Of a stretch of 6,611 nt of DNA, positions 1 through 5,182 are shown piece after piece. The stretch covers positions 1-6,611 of the forward strand of contig JBMNOF010000107.1 in the NCBI GenBank assembly GCA_050942925.1, written 5' to 3'. The notes under the pieces were generated by a model. It made no database searches, was not told where the DNA came from, and worked only from the letters and a program-made list of their open reading frames with translations. Position 1 is the first letter of the stretch. Every line of letters starts with the position of its first letter. The DNA comes from Spyradocola sp050942925. Its GTDB lineage: Bacteria > Bacillota > Clostridia > Christensenellales > UBA1750. The translations under genes and the position numbers were made by a program.

Positions 1-1715
1 TAGGTGCCCATGTACGCCGGATCTTCGGAGTAGTAGAAGGCCTGATCGTACATCTGGGTGAAGCCCGTGGCCAGGTTGAACATGCCGTAGGTGGGCACGC
101 CGTAGCGCTCGTCCACGGTGGCATCGCGGTACATGTAGTTGAGCAGGTCCGTAAAGCTCATGACCGTCATCTCAATCTCCATGCCGGCAGCCGCCGTCTG
201 CTCGCCGTTGGCCAGCATGACCGCCAGCAGCTCGGAAACGGGGTTGTCCTCGGAGGAAGCCCACATGATGTGCAGAGGCATCAGGATGCGGCCATCGTCC
301 AGGGTCACGTTGAGCGCGTAGTCGCCCGCTTCCTCAGCGGTGACTTCCTTGTAGCGCACGCCGGTGCCGGAGTAGGGAGTGCCGTCCGCGTTCAGCGTCC
401 AGCCGTCCGCCTCCAGGATCTCCACAGCGCGGTCGGGGTTGTAGGAGTAGGTGTCGATGTTGTCCGCGAAGAACTCCGCAGACTCCTTGTACATCCACAT
501 GCACAGGCCGTAGGGGCCGTCCACGACGGAGCCGTAGCCCGCGCAGAACTGGTTGGCGAACTCATTGCGGTCCAGCAGCAGGGCAACCGCCTGGCGCACC
601 GCAGTGAACTGGGTCGGGCCAAAGTCGCAGGCAAACTGCAGCTTGCCGTAGCCGTTGCGCTCGAAGGAGACGTAGTCATAGCCGCCCTCTTCCACCAGGT
701 CCAGAGCGGGGTTGATCTCGGTGTTGCCGTCAGACAGGGTATCCAGCAGGTCAATGGCGCCAGTGCGCAGGGAGTCGATGGCCGTGGAGACCTCGGACTT
801 GACAATGACCAGGGTCTGGATGGTGGGCTTCTGGCCCTCAAAGTTGCCGGCGTAGTTGGGGTTCAGCTCCAGCGTCGCCTGCAGGGTGCCGGTGTCCAGG
901 CTGACCAGCGTGTAGGGGCCAGCGGACACGGGAGAATCATACATGTAGCGGGTGGCGTTGATCTCATCCGCGACCAGCTCGCCGCCGTCCAGGTACACGC
1001 CCTGGCCGTCGTCCTTGACCGTCAGCGGAGCGCTGGCGTACATGGGCAGGTACAGGGGAGACAGGCTGGCGTAGTACTCCTCATAGTAGTAGGGCAGCAC
1101 GTCCGCGCTGATGGTGATGGCGTAGGTGTAGTCGTCCACCAGGTGCAGGCCGCTGATGTAGTTGACCTCACCACTCTGGTACTCCGCAGAGCCCACGAGC
1201 TCCAGCGCCACAATGCCCGCGCCCGCTTCCAGAGCGGCCGGAGAGTAGGCAACCAGAGAGTACGCGCAGTAGTTGGCGGCGGTGATGGGCTCGCCGTTGT
1301 TGAAGGTCAGGCCCTGCTTGATCTTCACGGTGAAGGTCTTGGAGCCGTCCTCGTTTTCCACGCTGGTGACCGGGCCGTCCAGAACGGAGGCGTTCTCCAC
1401 CATGGCGCCGTCCTGATCAAAGGTGATGACCGCATAGTCATTGATCAGGTTGCGGATCAGCTGGTCCGTGGCGTTGTTCGTCCACCAGGCGCCCGGGCCG
1501 ATATCGCCGGAAATCTCGGTAGAAGAACCGTAGATCAGGCGGTTGGGGCGCGTCTCGGCGGGCTCTTCGCTCGCAGCGGGGGCTTCGGTGGCCTCGGCGC
1601 TTTCCGTCGCGGCAGGGGTCTCTGTCGCCGTGGGGGTGCTGCTGCATCCCGCCAGAAGCATCATGCCCATGGACAGGACGAGAAGCAGCGCAAGGATCTT
1701 CTTGCTACCCTTCAT
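1..1715 (-). CDS. ABC transporter solute-binding lipoprotein, family 5 (peptide type), C-terminus cut by window edge
   Basis: Extracytoplasmic substrate-binding subunit of an ABC importer of the SBP_bac_5 family (OppA/DppA-like), which captures peptides or other small ligands and delivers them to membrane permeases. The reading frame is open for 571 complete codons and runs off position 1. Residues 1-24 form a lipoprotein signal: a KGSKK basic start, a Leu/Met-rich core, then the lipobox LLAGC with the lipidated Cys at 24. Residues 25-58 are a Thr/Ala/Glu/Pro-rich linker typical of Gram-positive lipoproteins. The mature fold starts near RLIYGSS; the stretch KIKQGLTFNNGEPITAANY is the classic family 5 N-terminal signature. 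The ATG at 1713-1715 has a GAGGAGG ribosome site 8 nt upstream (1724-1730). The gene has a strong promoter and a long leader. Permease and ATPase genes would be expected beyond the left edge but are not visible. Peptide specificity is inferred; family 5 proteins also bind nickel, haem or sugars. Confidence 0.93.
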   Translation of the reverse strand, partial: MKGSKKILALLLVLSMGMMLLAGCSSTPTATETPAATESAEATEAPAASEEPAETRPNRLIYGSSTEISGDIGPGAWWTNNATDQLIRNLINDYAVITFDQDGAMVENASVLDGPVTSVENEDGSKTFTVKIKQGLTFNNGEPITAANYCAYSLVAYSPAALEAGAGIVALELVGSAEYQSGEVNYISGLHLVDDYTYAITISADVLPYYYEEYYASLSPLYLPMYASAPLTVKDDGQGVYLDGGELVADEINATRYMYDSPVSAGPYTLVSLDTGTLQATLELNPNYAGNFEGQKPTIQTLVIVKSEVSTAIDSLRTGAIDLLDTLSDGNTEINPALDLVEEGGYDYVSFERNGYGKLQFACDFGPTQFTAVRQAVALLLDRNEFANQFCAGYGSVVDGPYGLCMWMYKESAEFFADNIDTYSYNPDRAVEILEADGWTLNADGTPYSGTGVRYKEVTAEEAGDYALNVTLDDGRILMPLHIMWASSEDNPVSELLAVMLANGEQTAAAGMEIEMTVMSFTDLLNYMYRDATVDERYGVPTYGMFNLATGFTQMYDQAFYYSEDPAYMGT

Positions 1716-1907
1716 GTTCGTTTCCTCCTCAATTTGAACTATGTAAGCGGGTCTTGTGACCCATAGTTCGCAAGCGAATCTTCGTTCTGCAAAAAATGCA
1801 AAAAACCAGGTTGCAAGTGGAAAATCTTCCCTTTGTCGGCTTGCTTGGGGCAAGTCTTCCGCTCGTTCCAAGATGGCTGGTTTTACGGATATACCAGAAC
1901 GTAGACC
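1716..1907 (-). promoter_or_regulatory. Long structured 5' leader of the binding-protein gene, candidate cis-regulatory RNA
   Basis: About 190 nt separate the predicted transcription start (near 1907) from the start codon. Read on the minus strand, the leader contains: CGUUC and GAACG near the 5' end; a long-range 8-bp pairing AAAACCAG (1877-1884) with CUGGUUUU (1802-1809), enclosing small hairpins such as CUUGC/GCAAG (1840-1854); then two U runs in a tandem repeat of TTTTTTGCA (1788-1805); then two hairpins just before the ribosome site. The arrangement of a closed multi-stem domain followed by U runs recalls riboswitch or attenuator architecture. It matches no riboswitch class I recognise: there is no T-box UGGNACCGCG element and no S-box core. 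Base pairings are seen by eye only and no folding energy was computed. Confidence 0.4.
1736..1769 (-). repeat. Perfect hairpin just upstream of the binding-protein ribosome site
   Basis: GAACTATG (1736-1743) and CATAGTTC (1762-1769) are exact inverted copies, and inside them GGGTC/GACCC (1749-1753 and 1758-1762) form a second stem over a 4-nt loop. The hairpin ends 6 nt before the GAGGAGG ribosome site. The neighbouring TTCGC/GCGAA hairpin (1767-1778) shares three bases with the outer stem, so the two cannot both form completely. A role in translation control or mRNA 5' stability is possible but is inference. Confidence 0.6.
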
Positions 1908-1913
1908 ATTAAC

Positions 1914-1942
1914 ATTATAGAGAATATCGTCGCAATAGTCAA
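1914..1942 (-). promoter_or_regulatory. SigA-type promoter of the binding-protein gene
   Basis: On the minus strand, TTGACT (1937-1942) is followed after exactly 17 nt by TATAAT (1914-1919). This is five of six consensus bases at -35 and a perfect -10. An A/T-rich stretch lies directly upstream of the -35, as in an UP element. Transcription should start near 1907, giving the long leader described separately. It is the strongest promoter in the window and suits an abundant binding protein. Confidence 0.85.
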
Positions 1943-2040
1943 CGAATTCATGCGAATTTTCTTTGAATCCATGGAATTTTGCCTTTCTGCAAAAAGCGAT
2001 TTTATGCATTCATAAATTATACACATTCTTATGCAATATA

Positions 2041-2085
2041 ATTCCGTATATTTTTCTTGTTCTTTGAATATATTCCGTATATTTT
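2041..2085 (+). repeat. Direct repeat ATTCCGTATATTTT, two copies 31 nt apart
   Basis: ATTCCGTATATTTT occurs exactly at 2041-2054 and 2072-2085. A shorter relative, CCGTATTTTTT, starts at 2098, 23 nt after the matching part of copy two. The 31-nt period is close to three helical turns, so the two exact copies would lie on the same DNA face, about 100-150 bp upstream of the binding-protein -35 box. They could be regulator sites; chance similarity within AT-rich DNA is also possible. Confidence 0.5.
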
Positions 2086-2142
2086 GAAGTTTTCTCCCCG
2101 TATTTTTTCACAGTTATTCCTTCGCATTTTGATGAATTGTAT

Positions 2143-2169
2143 AAAAAACCGGTCATCTTCAGGTTTTTT
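2143..2169. repeat. Weak A/T inverted repeat
   Basis: AAAAAACC (2143-2150) and GGTTTTTT (2162-2169) are perfect inverted copies around an 11-nt loop. With only two G/C pairs the hairpin is weak. It ends in a T run on both strands and could act as a weak bidirectional terminator, or may reflect local A/T runs only. Confidence 0.3.
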
Positions 2170-2275
2170 CATTTTTTCGTTTCGATAAAGAAATATTATT
2201 TCGATTTAGTTTTTGCAAAAACTCTTTTTATTCTGCAAGGGAAAACGAAATCTCGTCCGAAGTTAATTCTCTGTT

Positions 2276-2307
2276 TTTTGCAATCTGTGCCGGACCAGAT
2301 TGCAAAA
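2276..2307. repeat. Perfect 12-bp inverted repeat with 8-nt spacer
   Basis: TTTTGCAATCTG (2276-2287) and CAGATTGCAAAA (2296-2307) are exact inverted copies around the spacer TGCCGGAC. Whichever strand is read, T comes before the stem and A after it, so this is not an intrinsic terminator. It sits 14 nt beyond the U run of the peptidase terminator. A protein-binding palindrome or a 3'-end stabilising hairpin are options; no function can be assigned. Confidence 0.6.
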
Positions 2308-2321
2308 TTCCTTTCCGGACG

Positions 2322-2358
2322 AAAAAGCGGGCAGCAGGAAAGGATTCCTGCCGCCCGC
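2322..2358 (-). terminator. Rho-independent terminator of the M3 peptidase gene
   Basis: On the minus strand a 13-bp stem (GCGGGCGGCAGGA with TCCTGCTGCCCGC, one G-U pair) spans 2327-2358 around a 6-nt loop and is followed directly by TTTTT (2322-2326). It begins 17 nt after the peptidase stop codon. It should separate the peptidase transcript from the binding-protein gene further down. Confidence 0.92.
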
Positions 2359-2375
2359 AAGAGGAGCGCTTCCGC

Positions 2376-4064
2376 TTAGAGCGCGTTTTCCGAGAGCCAC
2401 TTGGCCACGCCGCTCCCGACCTGACGGATGCAGCCCGGCGCATAGGGGAGCTGCAGCCCGGCGTCCGCCACGAGGGAGGCAAACGTCTTGGCTCCGCCGC
2501 CGTCCACGAAGCGGAGATACCGCTGCCAGGCATCGGCGCGGTCCGCGAGCGAGGCCATCCAGAACTGGAAGGCCACGGTCTGGGCCATGCAATAGTCGAT
2601 GTAGTAGAAGGGATAGAGGTAGATGTGCAGCTGGCGCTGCCATCCCGCGCCGCGGCCGTAGAAGGGCAGGCCGTCCATGTCCTGCCACGGGCGGTACTTC
2701 TTCTCCAGGTCCAGCCAGACCGCGTTGCGCTCCTCGGGGCGCAGCGCGGGGTTCTCGTACATGCGGTGCTGGAACTCGTCCACCATGCAGCCGTAGGGGA
2801 TGAAGGTCAAGGCGTCCTCGCAGTGCGCCAGCTCGTACTTGCGCACATTCTTGCCGAAGAAGCGCACGTGCCAGGGCGCGGTGAGGAATTCCATGGACAT
2901 GGAGTGCACCTCCGCCGCCTCCATGGTCGGGGTCTGCAAGTTGGAGAGAATCCCCCGGCGCATGGCGCGGTAGCTGGCAAAGGCATGGCCGGCCTCGTGG
3001 GTGAGCACGTCCACATCGCCGCTCGTTCCATTAAAGTTGGAGAAGATGAAGGGCGCGCCATAGAGTCGCATCTCCGTGCAGTAACCGCCGGGGGCCTTGC
3101 CCTCCTTGCTGAGCACGTCCAACAGGCCGTTGTCCCAGAGGAAGTCGGCGAACTCCGCGGTCTCGGGGCTCAGCTCGCGGTACATTTCGTGCCCTTGGGC
3201 GAGGATTTCCTCCGCCGTTCCCTGCGGGACGGCGTTCCCATCCGGGAAGCTGATGGTGCTGTCGTAAATCGTCAGTCCCGGCAGACCCAGGCGTTTGGCC
3301 TGCGCGGCGCGGACCGCATTGACGATGGGAACGAGATCTCCGGCGATCTGGTCGCGGAAGGCCTCGACCTCCTTGGGGCCATAGCAGTTTCGCCCGAGGC
3401 GGTCGTAGCCCAGGGGCAGGTAGTTGGCATGTCCCAGGTTGCGGGCCTGCTGGGTGCGGTTCTGGACCAGCGCGTCGTAGAGGCGGTCCAGCTCTTCGCG
3501 ATGGGCGTCAAACCAAAGGCCTTCCGCCTCATAGGCCTGGCGGCGAACGGAGCGATCGAGGCTCTGCTTGTAGGGCCCGAGCTTGGGAAGGGGCAGCTTT
3601 GCGCCCTCCCAGTCCACGAGCGCGGAGGCATAGAGCTTCTGGTACTCGCTCTGCAAGCGGTTTTCCTCCTGCATGAGCGCGAGGTTCTTCGCGTCAAAGC
3701 TGCGGACCTCGATTTCCAGGTTGGTAAAGAGCAGCGCGCCCAAGCGCTGCTCCAGCTCGCTCCGGAACGGCGAGCGCAGCAGCGCCAGGTTTACGGCCTG
3801 GGCCATCTCCTGCACGGCGGGGTTGTTCTCGTCGGCGAAGGTGTTTTCCGCGTCATAGAACTCGTCGCGCGTGTCGATGGTGTGGCGCACATAGGCCAGG
3901 GTGGTCTCCGTTCCATAGGCCTGGGAGAGCGCGTCAAAGTCTCGATAGGCGCGCTCGGCTTCCTCTGCAGAAGACGCGCCCTCGATGCGCGCGCGGAGGG
4001 CGTCGATCTTCTGGCGCAGCGCCGGAATATCCGGGCGCTGGTAGGGCATTTCCGTGAACTTCAT
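2376..4064 (-). CDS. M3-family zinc oligoendopeptidase
   Basis: Cytoplasmic metallopeptidase of the M3 family (thimet oligopeptidase/PepF relatives), which cleaves short peptides inside the chain. The 562-residue product is of normal length for the bacterial M3 oligoendopeptidase group. The zinc site is intact: HEAGH at residues 356-360 supplies two His ligands and the catalytic Glu357, and Glu385 in MEAAEVHSM lies 29 residues after the first His, the usual place of the third ligand. Downstream, DEFQHRMYENP (429-439) and the aromatic HIYLYPFYYIDY (480-491) fit the family's substrate-binding C-terminal part. No signal peptide is seen. The frame continues upstream to a GTG at 4127, but I chose the ATG at 4062-4064 because MKFTEMPYQRPD is a typical family start and an AGAGG site lies 6 nt before it. 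It ends at a strong terminator. A role in degrading imported peptides fits the neighbouring transporter but is inference. Confidence 0.95.
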   Translation of the reverse strand: MKFTEMPYQRPDIPALRQKIDALRARIEGASSAEEAERAYRDFDALSQAYGTETTLAYVRHTIDTRDEFYDAENTFADENNPAVQEMAQAVNLALLRSPFRSELEQRLGALLFTNLEIEVRSFDAKNLALMQEENRLQSEYQKLYASALVDWEGAKLPLPKLGPYKQSLDRSVRRQAYEAEGLWFDAHREELDRLYDALVQNRTQQARNLGHANYLPLGYDRLGRNCYGPKEVEAFRDQIAGDLVPIVNAVRAAQAKRLGLPGLTIYDSTISFPDGNAVPQGTAEEILAQGHEMYRELSPETAEFADFLWDNGLLDVLSKEGKAPGGYCTEMRLYGAPFIFSNFNGTSGDVDVLTHEAGHAFASYRAMRRGILSNLQTPTMEAAEVHSMSMEFLTAPWHVRFFGKNVRKYELAHCEDALTFIPYGCMVDEFQHRMYENPALRPEERNAVWLDLEKKYRPWQDMDGLPFYGRGAGWQRQLHIYLYPFYYIDYCMAQTVAFQFWMASLADRADAWQRYLRFVDGGGAKTFASLVADAGLQLPYAPGCIRQVGSGVAKWLSENAL

Positions 4065-4070
4065 GGCATA

Positions 4071-4075
4071 CCTCT
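4071..4075 (-). promoter_or_regulatory. Ribosome binding site deciding the peptidase start
   Basis: AGAGG within AAAGAGGT, 6 nt before the ATG at 4062-4064. The in-frame upstream starts (GTG at 4127, ATG at 4115) have no such site. A stronger-looking AAGGAGAG at 4105-4112 has no start codon at a suitable distance. Confidence 0.7.
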
Positions 4076-4115
4076 TTCCGCCGCCGACAGCTGGGCGGCC
4101 GGTTCTCTCCTTCAT

Positions 4116-4144
4116 AGCATACACCACTTGCGCGGAAATTGCAC
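4116..4144 (-). promoter_or_regulatory. Possible weak promoter of the peptidase gene
   Basis: TATGCT (4116-4121) is a fair -10 match, but the sequence 17 nt upstream, GTGCAA (4139-4144), matches only three of six -35 bases. No U-run terminator follows the DUF3021 gene, so the peptidase could alternatively be read from the LytTR promoter across the 112-nt gap. Confidence 0.3.
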
Positions 4145-4176
4145 GGGGTATGTGCGGCGATCCCGCGGGAGAGGGA

Positions 4177-4563
4177 TTACCGGGCGCCGAGCTTTCGGTT
4201 CATCCGCCTGGCGCTGATCCAGATGCACAAGAAGATGACACCGTAAATTCCTGCGTAGATCACCAAAAAACTCGGCAGCACGCCCAGCATCGTCCGGAAG
4301 CTGTCCGCATAGCCCAGCACATAGGCGGCCGTCACCGTCACCCCCGTGCAGAGCAGCAAGTGGATGGCAGTTGCCGCGGGCAGGGGCAGCGCGTCCACCT
4401 CGAACAGCAGGGAGATGGCGCCATAGCAGACCGAGGCGATCATCCAGACGAGCACCTGGCGCATGGTTTCGTTGGGGCCCTCGAGATTCCACATGCAGAA
4501 GGTCGTCACGAGGAACCCAATGGCCAATCCTCTTTCCAGATAGCAAAATACCTTTTTCAACAT
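4177..4563 (-). CDS. DUF3021 family four-helix membrane protein
   Basis: A 128-residue integral membrane protein of the DUF3021 family, commonly encoded next to LytTR regulators in Bacillota; its biochemical role is not established. Four hydrophobic segments are visible at about residues 11-26, 36-54, 65-86 and 93-117. The short N-terminus (MLKK) and the Arg/Lys-rich tail after residue 118 suggest both ends are cytoplasmic. The short loop WNLEGPNETM after helix one matches the family's usual pattern. The ATG directly follows the LytTR stop codon (TAG then ATG), with a GGAGGG ribosome site inside the end of the LytTR gene, so translation is very likely coupled. By analogy with other LytTR/membrane-protein pairs, it may hold or inhibit the regulator at the membrane; this is inference from context. 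Confidence 0.85.
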   Translation of the reverse strand: MLKKVFCYLERGLAIGFLVTTFCMWNLEGPNETMRQVLVWMIASVCYGAISLLFEVDALPLPAATAIHLLLCTGVTVTAAYVLGYADSFRTMLGVLPSFLVIYAGIYGVIFLCIWISARRMNRKLGAR

Positions 4564-5019
4564 CTACGTTCCCTCCAAAATCGATTTGCGGAATGCGCGC
4601 ATATAGCTGCGCGAGATCGTCAATTTGGTCTTTTCATCGCGGAGCAGTGCGGTGTAGTTTCCGCTGAACTCCGCCTCCACCGCGCGCACGGCGTGCAGGT
4701 TGACCACGATGCTCTTGCTGATCTGGAGAAAACCGTGCGCGCGCAGCATCTCCTCCAGCTCATAGAGCCGCAGCTTGGACTCGTACTCCACCCCGCCGGC
4801 CCGGGCAAAGACGCGGCCCTCCCGCGCGGCAAAGTAGTCCACCTTGTCCGGCTCGAGCAAGTAGTCCCGCTCCGTTCCCACCCGGCGCAACAGCAGCCGG
4901 GACTGCATGCTCCCCACCATCTGCAGGGCGGCCAGGATTCTCGGCACCTCCGGGTCCCCGAGCGTGCCCCGCACCACGACTTCCACCTCTCCTGCGGCGG
5001 GTTCATACGTCAGTTTCAT
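4564..5019 (-). CDS. Stand-alone LytTR-domain transcriptional regulator
   Basis: A 151-residue DNA-binding protein with a C-terminal LytTR domain at about residues 50-149. Recognisable parts are RDYLLEPDKVDYFAAREGRV, the ELEEMLRAHGFLQISKSIVVNL segment (about 87-108) matching the family's Leu-rich helix and 'fxxihRSxlVN' strand, and KLTISRSYMRAFRKSIL at the end, matching the 'vSRxyxxxlk' helix. The first 47 residues are not a phosphoacceptor receiver domain, so this is not a two-component response regulator; its input probably comes through the adjoining DUF3021 protein. The ATG at 5017-5019 has GGAGG 6 nt upstream. The frame extends further 5' to 5235, but that part overlaps the dehydrogenase gene and its terminator and has no support. 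It has its own promoter and ends with a TAG abutting the next gene's ATG. Autoregulation is common in such modules. Confidence 0.9.
   Translation of the reverse strand: MKLTYEPAAGEVEVVVRGTLGDPEVPRILAALQMVGSMQSRLLLRRVGTERDYLLEPDKVDYFAAREGRVFARAGGVEYESKLRLYELEEMLRAHGFLQISKSIVVNLHAVRAVEAEFSGNYTALLRDEKTKLTISRSYMRAFRKSILEGT
4571..4576 (-). promoter_or_regulatory. DUF3021 ribosome site inside the LytTR gene
   Basis: GGAGGG lies in the last codons of the LytTR frame, 7 nt before the DUF3021 ATG. With the TAG and ATG back to back, ribosomes ending on the first gene can restart directly on the second. Confidence 0.8.
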
Positions 5020-5044
5020 GGGCTCCCTCCTCTCTACGGCTCCA

Positions 5045-5073
5045 AGTATATCGCTTTTTTCCCGCGCTGTCCG
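5045..5073 (-). promoter_or_regulatory. Promoter of the LytTR-DUF3021 operon
   Basis: On the minus strand CGGACA (5068-5073), four of six -35 bases, is followed after 17 nt by TATACT (5045-5050), five of six -10 bases. The predicted start near 5038 leaves a short leader of about 20 nt containing the AGGAGGG site. The weak -35 touches a 14-bp inverted repeat, consistent with a regulated promoter. Confidence 0.65.
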
Positions 5074-5124
5074 CCGCTTTTCGACCACCGGAGTCTCTGG
5101 GCGGATGACCGGTCGAAAAGCGGC
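5073..5124. repeat. Perfect 14-bp inverted repeat upstream of the LytTR promoter
   Basis: GCCGCTTTTCGACC (5073-5086) and GGTCGAAAAGCGGC (5111-5124) are exact inverted copies around a 24-nt centre. The inner copy touches the -35 box. No U run follows on either strand, so it is not a terminator, and it is distinct from the dehydrogenase terminator hairpin just upstream. It is a candidate operator. LytTR proteins usually bind direct repeats, so the regulator need not be the adjacent one. Confidence 0.65.
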
Positions 5125-5137
5125 CACAAACGCAAAT

Positions 5138-5171
5138 GCGGAGGGGAAAGGCCTTAGTCTTTCCCCTCCGC
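5138..5171 (-). terminator. Probable terminator of the dehydrogenase gene
   Basis: A perfect 13-bp stem, GCGGAGGGGAAAG (5138-5150) with CTTTCCCCTCCGC (5159-5171), around an 8-nt loop, starts 11 nt after the dehydrogenase stop codon. The minus-strand sequence after it is ATTTGCGTTTG, an interrupted U tract, so termination may be incomplete. Confidence 0.65.
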
Positions 5172-5182
5172 AACCGGAGTTG

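Larger units (their letters stand above)
1943..2275. other. AT-rich intergenic stretch, no gene seen
   Basis: Between the binding-protein promoter and the inverted repeat near the peptidase terminator, base composition switches to strongly AT-rich with many A and T runs, unlike the GC-rich genes on either side. Short frames exist but none has a ribosome site and protein-like composition; a plus-strand frame from 2137 runs straight through the peptidase terminator and is not credible. The stretch holds direct copies of ATTCCGTATATTTT and a weak A/T inverted repeat. It probably serves as upstream regulatory DNA of the transporter gene. Confidence 0.6.

Noticed and set aside
1729..1764. Possible 11-residue leader peptide (MGHKTRLHSSN) in the transporter leader
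   Set aside because: Its ATG is inside a perfect stem with no ribosome site upstream, and the residues show no attenuation-like run of one amino acid.
270..1766. Long plus-strand frame of 498 codons opposite the binding-protein gene
   Set aside because: It shares codon boundaries with the real gene and stays open because of GC-rich codon use. Its translation is Val/Gly/Gln-rich with no recognisable domain, and it lacks a ribosome site. The minus-strand frame has a lipobox, a family signature and a promoter.
1955..1969. CodY-like box near the transporter -35
   Set aside because: AATTTTCTTTGAATC has four mismatches to the CodY consensus. That is too weak in AT-rich DNA, although CodY often controls peptide transporters.
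2137..2379. Plus-strand 80-codon frame in the AT-rich region
   Set aside because: No ribosome site or promoter, abrupt change of composition midway, and it reads through the peptidase terminator.
4065..4127. 21-codon N-terminal extension of the peptidase from GTG 4127
   Set aside because: No ribosome site before it; the internal ATG at 4064 has one and gives the usual family start.
2625..4217. Plus-strand frame of 530 codons opposite the M3 peptidase
   Set aside because: Shadow of the peptidase frame; the minus strand carries the intact HEAGH zinc site and a terminator.
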